From positions 1 to 42,931 of the forward strand of contig VDMD01000169.1 in the NCBI GenBank assembly GCA_007026445.1: a stretch of 42,931 nucleotides of DNA, given 5' to 3'. Within the stretch, counting starts at the first letter, position 1, and each line of letters begins with the position of its first letter. Source of the DNA: Schizophyllum amplum. Taxonomy: Eukaryota; Basidiomycota; Agaricomycetes; Agaricales; Schizophyllaceae. The notes under the pieces are model-generated. The model worked only from the letters and a program-made list of their open reading frames with translations. It made no database searches and was not told where the DNA came from. Positions 8,420 to 18,533 of the stretch are shown here, piece after piece. Made by a program: the position numbers and the translations under genes.

Positions 8420-10900
8420 ATGCCCCGTCCTCCCCAACGCACCCGCCGTCTATCTCATCTCCTCGTCGCCGCCGCCGACAACGACAATGACGCCCGTAGG
8501 CCGATAGGTGAGTAGAGCCTGACGCTTGTGCCCCTTCACGTCGACTGACCCACTCTCAGTTGTACTCGACGTTGTGGGCGACGGCGACGCGTCGTTGCCA
8601 TGTCTGTCGTGGTCGTGGTGCACCACCAACTCCTCGTTGTGTACTATGCTAACTCCTTCGCAGTCCTTCTTCCTCCTCGCTGACGTGTCCGCAAGGACGT
8701 CGCCTACGTCGATACCGTGACCTAAGCGGCGCGTAGCGCCGTCTTATGGTATCGTCTTGTACTTACTTCGGTGAGTTTTTTCTCTCTTCGTGTTCTTGAC
8801 TTTTCATTGAAATTCTTATTAGGGGCCTTGACGGGGCGGGAGATGGCGGCGCGGCCGGAGGCCGCGCATGGGGCGGCGTGCCGCCATATCTCAGGTGAGT
8901 CCCTTTGTTGTAGGCATTCCTTTTAGCTGACCTTTGGGCTAGGATCCGGATGCCGGGTCCCGTGATGGGGCGCGCCATCACGCCGCTGCTGGTGTTCACT
9001 AGGAGATGCGGGGGACTTGGGAGGCGGGGAGGACCGCGCGGCCGTAGGCCGCGCATGAGGGCGGCGCGCAGCGCCGCCATTCTCTCGGTGAGTTTCCCTT
9101 TGTCTGCGGCACACCTTCTCACTGATTTCTGGCTAGGACTCGGATGGGGGCTCTCGGCGACGTTGCAGGCGCTCGCGCCTTCCCCGCGCCCGCCAGGGCG
9201 CGGGAGCGGGCTCCGGCCGCGCATAGAGGCGGCGCGCAGCGCCGCCACTCCTTCCAGTGAGTTCTCTTTCGTTCGCGTCATTGTGTTTGCATTTGACGTT
9301 TCAATCAGGGCTCGGGTGGGGGGGCCTCGGCGACGGTGCGGGAGGTCGCGATGCCGTGAGACGAGGGAGACGTGCCGCGCCGCCATTCAACTGGTGTCTT
9401 TGGTGAGTTATTATCATCGATTACTTTGGTCATTTTGCTGAAATTTCTCAGAGTGTCGTGGGCCGTTGCCGTCGTGAATCGAAGTTGTTGTCGGGACTCG
9501 AGATTGCTATCGGTACGTCCTCGTGTTCTCTTTCCTTATCTTACGGCCCTCACCCTCTGTAGATGTCGCCGTTGATATAGATTTTCGAATACTTGTCGGC
9601 TGCGTCGGAGGCGCGCTACACCATCCGCGCGTTCATCATCCGGCGTGCAATCATCGTCTGGCGCTTCTCCTCAACATTGACGAGCGGGCGGCTCGGCATC
9701 CAGGAGCACATCTTACAAGCTTGTGAGTTGGACGTACCTTGACGAGGTTCGTGGAATGACGTTTATTGCAGGAATGTCTATGCACTCTACCACGACCTGA
9801 TGCAGGTCCTACAGGCGATGAGTATACACGAGCAAGGTGAGTGGCTTCCCTGGTTGTACAAGACTTCGCTGACTGCCCACCCGCCTAGGCGTTGAGTATA
9901 TGTATCGCCGTCCGCCGAGCGACGTCCTCGATGTTCTGCTCATCGTCGTAACGACGGTAGTGTCGCCGATACGTGCGCCATGGCATCTTCAAGGCGCACT
10001 CGACATAGCTTTGAACCTACGGTGCATCGCCGTAGGCGATGAGTATATGGATCGTCGTCCGGCGAGCGAGGTGGGTGAGCCGGTGCATTCATTCTATGCT
10101 GCTGATTACGGTCATCGGCTTGCTACTTTCGACGGCGATATATACCTATGTACTCAGGCAATGAGTATATGTATCGCCGTCCCGCGAGTGACCTGCTCGA
10201 CGTCCTGAGCGCGTCCTCGTCGTTACAACGCACTCGCCGCCGTCGTCACAACGCACTCGCTGCCGTTACCGCAAGACCATAGCTTAGGCGATGAGCATAC
10301 AGATCGTCTTCCGATGAGCGAGGTGAATGAATTGCCTGAGTGTTCGAGACATTGCTGACTGTGCACCCCTAGGCGATGAGTATATGTATCGGCGTCTTGC
10401 GAGCGACGTGATCGACGTCGGACGTCATTAAGACGCGCTCGCCGTCGCGGCTACCACTCCCTCACGACGATCTCTACGCCTTCCGGACGTGCTCGACATC
10501 GTCAAGACATCCCCGACGCCGTTCAAGGCGTGCACCCATCGCCCTCAACTTTGACCGCGCTCTCGGGACGAGCTGTACGCCCTCACGACGCGTTAGACCG
10601 TCGCTGTTGTCATCCATCCAGCGGGTCGTCCTAGGCGATGAGTATATGGATCGCCGTCCGGCAAGAAGGCCATTGGTGAGTGCTCAGTTGTGGCCGAGTT
10701 TGAACTGATTGACCTTTCGATCCCTCGCCATCGTTGTATGCGAGTCTGCGCGCCCCTGGAAGCTGGGGAACGCCTCCGACACGCGCGACACTCTCCGTCT
10801 ACGCTCTTGGCCGCCCCGCCAAGCGACGAAGCAACGTATCGTCGTCCGGCGAGCAGGGCTTGCACCCCGCGCGTACCCTTGTGAGTACAATGTGCCTTTG
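8420..10900 (+). CDS. Unrecognised multi-exon locus built of repeated exons
   Basis: ATG at 8420 opens an exon ending at 8507 with GTGAGT; the next acceptor (CACTCTCAG) is at 8559. From there to about 10680, GTGAGT donors and CAG/TAG acceptors alternate every 60-190 nt. One run splices in a single frame: 9452-9512, 9563-9722, 9772-9836 and an exon from 9889, with introns of 50-52 nt. Exons fall in two repeat classes: GC-palindromic modules (8840-9405) and a roughly 36-nt module encoding G-D-E-Y-M-x-R-R-P-x-S (9815-10856). No known domain was recognised, and the whole reading frame could not be closed, since some modules contain stops or lack donors. It may be a fast-evolving gene or a decayed one; an untranslated spliced RNA is also possible. 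Long minus-strand frames here are repeat artefacts. Confidence 0.4.
8841..9405 (+). repeat. Tandem exon-intron modules with GC palindromes
   Basis: Four modules at about 8841, 9029, 9199 and 9340 each end in a GTGAGT donor. Modules 1-3 contain paired GC-rich palindromes (for example GCGCGGCCGTAGGCCGCGC and GGCGGCGCGCAGCGCCGCC in module 2). Exon starts of modules 3 and 4 align (G(A/G)CTCGG(A/G)TGGGGG...CTCGGCGACG). Period shrinks from about 188 to about 140 bp. The boundaries of duplication coincide with exon-intron units. Confidence 0.75.
9815..10856 (+). repeat. Dispersed ~36-nt exon-like repeat encoding GDEYM-x-RRP
   Basis: Copies begin at about 9815 (partial), 9889, 10036, 10158, 10288, 10373, 10635 and 10823. 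The core is GCGATGAGTATATG followed by (T/G)ATCG(C/T)CGTCC(G/C)GCGAGCGA. Nearly all are immediately preceded by AG, often CTAG, and several are followed by a GTG(A/G)GT or GTGAAT donor. Translated in phase, each gives G-(D/V/N)-E-(Y/H)-(M/T)-(Y/D)-R-(R/L)-P-x-S-(D/E). Spacing ranges from 75 to 260 bp with unrelated filler. Confidence 0.85.
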
Positions 10901-11236
10901 ATTTGTAGTTCGCTGACGTTCTCAAGGTCGCGACTGCGTTGTCGACGCCGCCCTTCAAGTTCGTCGTCGGGATCCTCGCCACTCCCGGGACATGTTCACG
11001 GCGCTCGAGGTCGACTCCGGGGACTCCCTCGCCTTGCTCTGTCTGGAGCGAGGTCGACGAGCGCGACTGGGTGCGAGGGTGCGAGGGGACTTTATCGTGT
11101 TCAACAGGTAGCTCTTTGTTCTACTACTAGGCTCTGCCCAGGGCAAGGTGGTATTGCAGTTAGACTAGGGCAGCGCTGTATTGTCGAATTAATCTGAAAA
11201 TAAAAGGATACGATGGCTTTACAACGAGTTAGGAAA
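10900..11236. other. Spacer before duplication copy B
   Basis: This has open plus frames without recognisable domains, possibly the tail of the repeated-exon locus. Just left of copy B the segment ACGATGGCTTTACAACGA partly echoes ACGATGCAATGGCTTTACAT inside the copy. Confidence 0.35.
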
Positions 11237-11861
11237 TACAACGACTTGAAAGTACGATGCAATGGCTTTACATTGAAGTTGAACTTGCTGAGCTCGCGTG
11301 ACTGTGAGAAGCTTGGCGCGGCGTTGAGAGGGCGCGGGGACTCGGGCATGAAAGGCACAGACGGCGTTGTATTCGGCACAAGTGATTCGACCCACAGGAC
11401 TCGCAGAATGAGCCATCCCTCTCCACATAGAACGATTGGCACTGGTCATCCGAGTGCGTGCGCGCTTTCGCAATGTCGATAGCTGAAGAATCAAGGCAAC
11501 GACGAGCGACGCGCGCTCTGCAGTCCTTGGGAATGAAAGGCACAAACACGGTTGTATTTCGGCTACCTACGACTACCTACATAAGCTTACCGCGCCACCG
11601 GGTCCCTTGTCCTCCAAAATTCCCTGGGACCGGCCTCCCTCTCGCACAGAACAATATGCACTTATCGTCCGAGTGCGCGCGCGCTTTCGCGATGTCGATA
11701 GCTGAGAAAACAAGGTGAGTGCAGTCAGTGCGTCCACGCCCAAGACCGCATACTCGGCTGCCTTTCGCACAAGCTCGCGCTATCCCTTGAGACGCGGGCA
11801 CCCTCGCAGTCCCGCACTCGTCGCGACCGAGTAGGCGGGCAGCGGCCGGCAGGGCGAGGAG

Positions 11862-11869
11862 TATAAAAG
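11862..11869 (+). promoter_or_regulatory. TATA box, copy B
   Basis: TATAAAAG, identical to the one at 625 with the same flanks. The downstream leader is pyrimidine-rich; the first ATG (about 11985) opens only a short frame. The product is unknown. Confidence 0.55.
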
Positions 11870-12093
11870 CCCTCCCCTCTCACCCTTCTTTCACCATTCC
11901 TCCCCCTTCCTCTCGCCTTGCCGCTGGTCGTGCTCGCCGCCGCCAGTCGTGCCGTCGTCCGTCGTTGCGCTGCTGGAGGGGGTTATGCTGCTGGTATGCG
12001 GGGGCTCTGTCCGTCGAGAGCCCACTCGTCGGAGGCTCGTCGTCTCGTCAGTACCTACACTCACCCGTACCTACTCGTAGTCGTCGTAGCACA

Positions 12094-12136
12094 CCCCCGG
12101 ACATGGGCCCCTGTAGGGGGAACCCATGTCCGGGGG
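12094..12136. other. Perfect 14-bp inverted repeat (hairpin), copy B
   Basis: CCCCCGGACATGGG and its exact complement flank a 15-nt spacer, as in copy A at 849-891. It lies between the TATA promoter and the 3' end of the convergent regulator gene, so it could act in transcript ends of either strand. Confidence 0.9.
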
Positions 12137-12303
12137 CCCACAAAAGGAGGGATGGGCGCTAGACACCTATCAAAATCCATGCCGGTTCAGCGCGCTACAA
12201 CATCACGTGAGAGCCTGAGAGCGAGGTTGGCGTGGAACTCAGCATCATGGCGGCGAAGAACGCGCTGAACTGGATCAAGTCGCGTAGCCTGCAGTCGTTT
12301 AGC

Positions 12304-14272
12304 TCAGATGAATGCAATAGCCACATCCGAAACGCACCTCACAAGCGCTTCAGTACGTTCTTCCGCGCTGACTTGGTAGCCGCTTGACGAGCCATCGTCG
12401 ATCGCAGCAGCCTGACACTCGAAGTCCGTCTGTCCTACGTCCTCTACGAGCACCCTCGCCCACGCCTCGAACCCGCCAGCCTGGTTCAGCCCAAGCCAGT
12501 GCGTCACCACCACATCCCGCACGTCCGTGGTCGTGTCCACCACCGCACGAACCGCGAGCGCCCGCGCCCGCACCCTCAGCTGTCCAATGAGCCCGCCTGC
12601 CCCGGCCGCGCGAGAAGATAGGGTGTTGTAGAGTGCGACCGCGACCGCGCAGCAGGGGAGACTAATGCTATGCAGGCATAAGCGTAGGCCTGGTCCGTCG
12701 CCGAAGCGGCGGGTGAAGCGGCGGTAGCGGGCGAGGTCGGCGTGGAAATGCTCCGCGGCGGTGACCAGGCGGAGAACATGGAGGTCGTCGAGGGGGCCGT
12801 CGCGGACGGGGACTGGTGAGAGCACGTGAGTGAGGATTTGGATTGTGGAGGACGGCGTACCTGCCAACAACGTTTCGCAAACGTCGCGCATGAGGCGGAT
12901 GCCGTGCGCGGTGACTGATTGATGACAGTTTAGACATTGGCGGGTATACGAACTGGAATACTTACACGAGCGCACGAGCTGGACGACGGCGACGTGTGGG
13001 GGAATGTGCTCTGCTTGCGAGAACATTTGGTCCAAGGAGGCCGGGCTCGGCCCGCAGATGAGCAACTCGTCGTATGTCGAGCTGCGTGCGCGGCGGGTGA
13101 GAACGTGCGACTGCGAACGACCACAAAACGTACAAAGGAAGACTCTTTCCCGCATTCATCGCATAGACGGCGAGGAGAGACTGCAACAAGATCAGCACAG
13201 TCCGTCGTCACGGGTCCTGTCCGACTGACCAAGAAGCCGCGCCATTGCAGACAGGATGTGTCCCTTGAGGATACATCAGGCAGCTGGCAGACGGCCTCGA
13301 TGACGCCGAGCTCGGAGACCGTGCGCAGCTGCCACACTGCGGCGGCCGCCCACGGATGCGTGCTGTTCGGCGTGTAGGCTGTCTGATGCTCAGCACAACG
13401 GTATACAAGCAGAAGAATAAGCACTTACTCACGTCTAGGACGTTGAGGAGGAAGCATGAGGTGGCGTTCTCGATGGAAGCGAAAGACGTGATGCCGTCCT
13501 GGTGCGCCTGGCGTACGGCCTCGCCGTGCAGTCGGGCGGATAGCAGCTTCCGCCGGGCGCCGAGCTCGCCCATCTGTGGTGCGCCTACGCATGCGGATGA
13601 CACTGCATCCCATTTGAGGTGTGCCGCGGAGAATCGGTCGCCGCTGGGATCGTAGCCGACGTATGAGGGCTCGACGGACACGAGGGACGCGGCGGCGAGG
13701 ATGCAGAGGGTGAGGATGCGCTTCTGCGGGGCATGGGAGCGAAAGTCCCATCCGCAACTCGTCATCTGATCCTTGTAGCTGAGCAAGGGGACGAGGGGAG
13801 TGGGGGAAGGCATGCTGAGTGCAATTACTGAAGGCACGCGTGAGATGGAGATGGCAGTGAATTTCGGTACGCACTTTCGAGGGCATCCTGTATGAGGTTT
13901 CCTGGGATGAGCTCATGCGTGCTTGCGACAGAGGAAAGGACGAGGGAATGACATCCATTGGGCGCAGGTCCGGGGGAACTCGAACTCGAGCTCTCGCTCG
14001 CCGCTTCCTGACGCGCTTTATTGGCGAGAGCCTTTGCGCCAGTTCCTCGAGCCTTCCTGGGATGAATTGTCGTGGTGCAACTGGCCGAGTGTGAGCTCCA
14101 GTCAGCAACAAAAGGGGCGGGGAACGCACGGAATTCCCTTTTCCAAGCAGCGAGGGCACGGGCTCGCATCCGGCTGAGGGTGACATATGACCCTCTTCGC
14201 TTTGCAGTAATCGCAGGCGCGTTTCTTCTTGTTATTCTGCGCGTCGTCGGCGCGGTCGTCGTGGACGTTCAT
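12304..14272 (-). CDS. Zn2Cys6 fungal transcription factor, 553 aa
   Basis: Seven exons read on the minus strand: 14272-14130, 14080-13871, 13814-13433, 13382-13230, 13180-13134, 13081-12966, 12914-12304. All six introns are 49-56 nt GT-AG and preserve frame (1662 nt in total). The binuclear zinc cluster is C20-x2-C23-x6-C30-x8-C39-x2-C42-x6-C49, preceded by a KKKR basic run. The last cysteine comes only after splicing intron 1, which supports that intron. A Ser-rich linker follows, then an alpha-helical middle region (SYKDQMTSCGW, KRILTLCILAAASLVSVEPS) typical of basidiomycete regulators, and STYDELLICGP further on. It is a nuclear sequence-specific DNA-binding regulator by family; its targets are unknown. 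Start is the first ATG before the cluster. A MITE sits about 24 bp upstream of the start codon, inside the likely promoter or leader. Confidence 0.85.
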
Positions 14273-14295
14273 GGACGGGAGAGCCAACGTCGGTA

Positions 14296-14687
14296 CTATG
14301 CCTCATCGGGTCTTTGACGATTCTGAGCAGAATCGTCAAACTCCCGGGAAACCCCCCTATATGGACCGATTTTCTTCTAGTAAAAAATCTAGGCTAGGTT
14401 TCCATACTCCCTCTATCCGATGGTGCTATTTCTCCTGCGTGAAAATGAGAGAAAGACGACAGCAAGTGGGAGGTGATGCCAGCACGCGGCTGATGGCCAT
14501 CAATTCGTCCTCCCGCGGCTCTCAGCACAATCCTTCGAGTTCCCGGCCACGAAATTAGCACCGTTGGATAGCCAGCATTCGAAAACGGGCCCTACAAATT
14601 TTTCCGGGCAGAATTGGACCACACGAAAGGGGTTTCCCGGGAGTTTGACGATTTGAGCAGAATCGTCAAAGACCCGGTGAGGCATAG
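14296..14687. mobile_element. 392-bp MITE with ~59-bp TIRs and TA target duplication
   Basis: The terminal inverted repeats begin CTATGCCTCA(T/C)CGGG and extend about 59 bp (through TTTGACGATT and CTCCCGGGAAACCCC) with few mismatches. TA flanks both ends (14294-14295 and 14688-14689). Copy A has the uninterrupted site at 2305-2306. There is no coding capacity. TA duplication and size fit a nonautonomous Tc1/mariner-type MITE. It inserted after the segmental duplication, just upstream of the regulator start codon. Confidence 0.95.
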
Positions 14688-14794
14688 TAAGCATGATTGT
14701 GATGAGCGCGGAAGCGCGGCGGTGCGGCAGCGCCACCGTAGCGCCCGGCCCGGCATTCCACGGTCTTGGCGCCCAGACATTGCATGTCCAGCAT

Positions 14795-17007
14795 TAGTCT
14801 GGGACGCGTAACGGTTACAGCGAACAACACATCAGTACTGATGCCCAGTGAGAAACGCATCTGGCCCTGTCGACTTCTGTCGACCCCAGTCTAGCGGGCT
14901 ATAACGAGGTCTAAGGGAGTCTGAAACGGATAGAATTTATCGAGCGTCCTCAACGCTCTTCGACTGACATCTACTCGCATCAATTCAGAACCCACCGCAC
15001 TCCGGGGCTTCTCCGACCTTGCATTTGCCCATATTCCAGTCGATTATCCTAAATATATCACACGTTGTGCAGAGGAAAGCGGTTTTATTCATTTTTCTAC
15101 TACAGACTATACCAGTATATGTACTGGTTGTACGAAGGTAGGCGCGCGGGACATGGTAGGGGCAAGCCGAGGATATGCATGTGGTATACGTAGGGAGGTA
15201 TGACAACACGCGTGTCGTCGTGGTCGGCGTTGACATCGACTACAAAAGTCGTCAATATCGTGTGATGGCAATGTCCCCAGACTCACCGAGAGGAAAGCAT
15301 AAGCCACGAGACGAAGGTGGCGTGCTACAGAAGCGAGCTCCCATAGCCCCCGGTGCGCCGCGACTACGGCGCGCACGTCGTCACTTTCCGACGCCCGCGT
15401 GTCTTTGGTTCGACAGCGACACGGATACACAACGCGCACGCCTTCCGCATCGCTTCGAGCTAACGCACGCGCTCGTTGTCGACCGACCGATAAGAAAGGG
15501 AGTGGGACGACACGGAGTACGGGGGAGGAGTGCGGGAAGACACGAGGGAAAGCGGTCCAAGTCGCGCAGGCGGCGCGCTTGACGACGGTGGGCAGAGAGC
15601 ACGACCACGAATGACAATGAGCACGATGACGGGAGGTGACGAGCACAACGACGGTGAGCAAGACGAGGGTGAGCGACGGGCGTCACTGCAGCATGGGCTG
15701 CGCTGGAGGGCAGGGACACGACGGCGGGCACCTACGAAGGAAGATGAAGGTAAGGAAGAAGGCGAGGGCGGGACACGTCGGAGGATTTGGCAAGTCCAGT
15801 TTCCCACGGGGGACTTAGCGTCGAAAAAGTTCGAGCGTCAACGAAAGCCTGACGAAGCACAGCTTCGAGGCGCGAAGTTCACATCTTTCGAGGGACATGG
15901 AGCCTGCATGGAGCCACAGCAGAGAAGAGAAAGTATCATTTTCTGCCGAGAAACTCCGCCCGAAACAGTTAACTTTAGACACAGTCGAAGGGCGTCGACA
16001 CGGCTAGATTTGGGAATAAATCCTCGAAACGGATGCATGCCGGTCGAATTGGCTAGATGCGTTTCTCACTGGGACTGATGTGTTGATTGCTGTAGAATAT
16101 GACGCGACTTATCGTGGGAATAAAAGTGTCAGAATTTGCAGACGGCAATCACCGAACTGGACCCACCTGGTCCAACATGCTCGCGACGCCTTCATTCAGC
16201 GTGTCTTTGTGCATCACTGGGTTGTCCAGGCCAATTCTCTACATCTTATGTTATTTACTCCTTCAAAAGAGGCCTAAAATTGCACTCAGGCGATCCCAGT
16301 TTACATGTTATGCAGGTTTTTGAGGGTTGCTGCCATGAAATGACAAAGGACTGCCCCCACACCCACAGCGTTGACAGAGGTTGCGTGGAGCTCACGCACA
16401 TGCCAGACCTCGCTGTGCTGCTCTCGAAAATTTTGCTGAGAACGGGGCTGATCCCCTTCGTCGTGGATTACTCACTCGTTGTACGGTTCATATTGTGCCA
16501 CCTAAATCCCGATCCTGCGCGCGGACCACCTAGTCATGTAAGCCGGCGTGCAAAAAAGAATCGTCTCCAAAGGCGTCGCCGTTTTCATCGTGCGTCAGGA
16601 CTGTGGCTTCGTCAATATTCTGCAGCGAAATTAAAGCTGCTCTCATCCGATGTTGGGCTTCCGCGGGCACTCGCAGTTCACATGGAGTTATCCGGAACGA
16701 TTACAGAGACAAAGAGGGATCTATAAGTTATACTAAGCTTCACCGAGTGACGGAGGGGCCGTAGACAATGCGCTAGACAACCGATGGGCTTGCGCACGCA
16801 GCGCCGCTGAGCAGTACATTTCAAATTTGTGACCGGATTAGGAAGGCGCCGGATTGCTGGGCTTGTTTCGGTGATTGCCGGGGTCGAATCCTGACGTTTT
16901 GGTTCCCACGATAAATCGCGTCATGTTCTAACCGTTGTCCACATCAGACTCTTCTCACTGACCTTTCCCCCCGTCAATCTGTGAGAAGAGTCTGACTTGT
17001 GAGACTA
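14795..17007. mobile_element. Nonautonomous TIR element, interrupted by a second element
   Basis: The 9-bp sequence GTCCAGCAT lies at 14786-14794 and again at 17008-17016, a likely target-site duplication. The ends are TAGTCT...AGACTA. Once the inner element (16095-16928) is removed, long inverted arms appear. The left end reads AACGGTTACAGC then CCCAGTGAGAAACGCATCT (to about 14862); the right end carries the complement (16051-16094, continuing at 16931), and similarity persists to about 14970/15960. The element alone would be about 1.38 kb. The 9-bp duplication and long TIRs suggest a Mutator-like nonautonomous element; an 8-bp (hAT) reading is possible. Frames inside (for example 15530-16078) resemble no transposase. 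The right end carries an extra 14-bp-stem hairpin (about 16947-16994). Confidence 0.75.
16095..16928. mobile_element. Inner 834-bp TIR element nested in the 14795-17007 element
   Basis: Left end GAATATGACGCGACTTATCG, right end the complement of GAACATGACGCGATTTATCG. The arms are about 65 bp, continuing through GTGGGAA and GGCAATCACCGAA. TA flanks both sides (16093-16094, 16929-16930). Joining the flanks rebuilds the right arm of the outer element (GCTGTA-ACCG against GCTGTAACCG on the left end), which proves the nesting. TA target duplication suggests a Tc1/mariner-type nonautonomous element of a different family from the 392-bp MITE. A plus frame at 16136-16726 looks noncoding. Confidence 0.85.
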
Positions 17008-17505
17008 GTCCAGCATCCCCAGGCCCTTGTTTACCCCCGACGCCGACGGGTGTTGCGACAGATGCCCAATGCAATACCCTCCCATTACTCAGTACTGCGC
17101 TGTTTGCAGATCAGTATGATTGACAGTGGCACTGCCAGGGAATCTCATCGTACACTACGATTCCCGGATCGTATGGACGTTGATCGGGGACTGCATCTTG
17201 AACTTCGCGTCAGCGGGCCCTCAAATCTCAGACTCCACACCGGCAAGGCTGAAGGTAGCTTCAACCTTGCTTCAACCGTGACAGAGGCGGAATACGACTG
17301 GTCGCATCAGTGCCATCCGTGCGTAGCGTGTCCCCGAGCAGTGAGCACCGTCTGTCCTTGAGCCGCACCGTCTGTCCTTGAGCACTGTCTGTCATCCTTA
17401 GATTTGCTTACGAGACTGCTAGGTCATGACCTACTTCGCTCGAGCGCACACTGTGGCAGTCTCCGAGGCTCCTCTCTAAGCTGCGGCAAGTCTTCATGAC
17501 ACTCC

Positions 17506-18066
17506 ATGCGGACGGCTAACGACGATCCCGCGACTGTCATTACGACAACGAGCACGCGCATGAATATCACAGCTCAAGCCGCAGCAGCTTCTACGAACGT
17601 CCGCCGCGGGAGTGAAGCAGCGATAAACGCCCGCCTCGCGCAAACCATCCTTGCTCTCCGGCAACACCACCAAGGAATACTTTCGGCTCTCGACAATTCG
17701 ATATGCCTCCTGTCTACCACTCGTACACGGACTTCCAGCTATGGAAACTATGTCGAAGCGGGACGCCGGAATGCTAGATCGATCACCCTCACGAGTAGCG
17801 CGGCGCCTCCCTCGCATCGTCCGCGGTTCACAATGTTTGAAAAAGCTGTAAGAACGGACCGAGCCACGACCGTCACCGGGGAGGGAGAACGCAGTAGGAA
17901 CATCGTGGTGTCGTCCCCAGATCTTTCCCCAAGTTGTTCACTGGATCCGAGGCCAATCCCTCATGCGCCGCCACTCCCGGCGCAGCATTCGTCAACTCTC
18001 ACAACACGACGCGCGGTCGCCCTAGGTACGCATTTCGCATGTAGAGGCTGGTGCCCGCTAGTCTAA
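17506..18066 (+). CDS. Hypothetical ORF, unsupported
   Basis: A 186-codon frame starts with a Thr/Ala-rich stretch and contains NARLAQTILALRQHHQG, which looks protein-like. No domain is recognised and no splice context is evident except a possible donor near 18032. A minus-strand frame overlaps it. It lies just beyond the duplication end and upstream of the NACHT gene on the same strand; it could be an older gene remnant or chance. Confidence 0.2.
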   Translation: MRTANDDPATVITTTSTRMNITAQAAAASTNVRRGSEAAINARLAQTILALRQHHQGILSALDNSICLLSTTRTRTSSYGNYVEAGRRNARSITLTSSAAPPSHRPRFTMFEKAVRTDRATTVTGEGERSRNIVVSSPDLSPSCSLDPRPIPHAPPLPAQHSSTLTTRRAVALGTHFACRGWCPLV

Positions 18067-18533
18067 CGAGAGGCTTTATAGACATCCACCGCGTCGACCT
18101 AGCACAAGCGTTATAGAATACTGCATTGATATTCAGGAATCCAGGACTGCCTCATCCACTCTCCTCACACGTCGGCGTTCCGGATTGTCGCAGCTCGCAA
18201 CTGAGCAGTGAGAGTGCAGATATGAACATTTGAGTCATGTGACCGCGAATGGCCGTCGTCATCTCCGGGCATCGTGAACGCGCGAAGTCGAGAACCTATC
18301 TCACAGTCATCTCAAGCCAGGGACTAGTACGTCGTGGCCCCATATCCTAGTACCGCGAAGTCTGACTGTATTGGCAAGCTCCGCCGCCCGGCATTCGCAG
18401 TGGGCGAAAGTGCGATTTATGATTGTCGGCGGCGCTTGAGCGCGGAGGGCACTGGCCCGCGTGCCGTTCTACGGGGCGCTCCGCGTCCCGGCTTGCTATC
18501 GACGTTCATCGCGAGTGGCTAGCGGCATCCGCC
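18067..18533. other. Upstream region of the NACHT gene
   Basis: No gene or clear core promoter motif was recognised. It is presumed to carry the promoter of the gene starting at 18534. Confidence 0.35.

Larger units (their letters stand above)
11237..17490. repeat. Segmental duplication, copy B (with insertions)
   Basis: This is a direct copy of 1-2710. 11237-14772 matches 1-2395, and 17022-17490 matches the rest with lower identity. It retains the roughly 732 bp missing from copy A and holds two insertions absent from A: a 392-bp MITE (14296-14687) and a 2.2-kb nested insertion (14795-17007). Near 17346-17390 a CACCGTCTGTCCTTGAGC unit is tandemly repeated. Confidence 0.95.

Noticed and set aside
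8763..9386. 207-codon minus-strand frame with repeated MAALRAA segments
   Set aside because: It arises from the GC-palindromic modules; splice signals and the promoter point to the plus strand.
13134..13230. Apparent frameshift in the middle of the intact transcription factor
   Set aside because: Introns of 49 and 52 nt (13181-13229, 13082-13133) restore one continuous frame, so no break is needed.
14102..14287. Stop codon right after the zinc cluster
   Set aside because: It lies within a 49-nt intron; splicing returns the sixth cysteine and continues the protein.
15107..16726. Frames inside the nested insertion as possible transposase
   Set aside because: They are low-complexity Arg/Ser-rich or antisense to each other and show no DDE-type or zinc-finger pattern; the elements look nonautonomous.
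16947..17008. Helitron 3' end (hairpin followed by CTAG)
   Set aside because: The stem-loop has a 22-nt loop and the CTAG is better explained as the end of a TIR element with a direct repeat on both sides; no Helitron 5' end was found.
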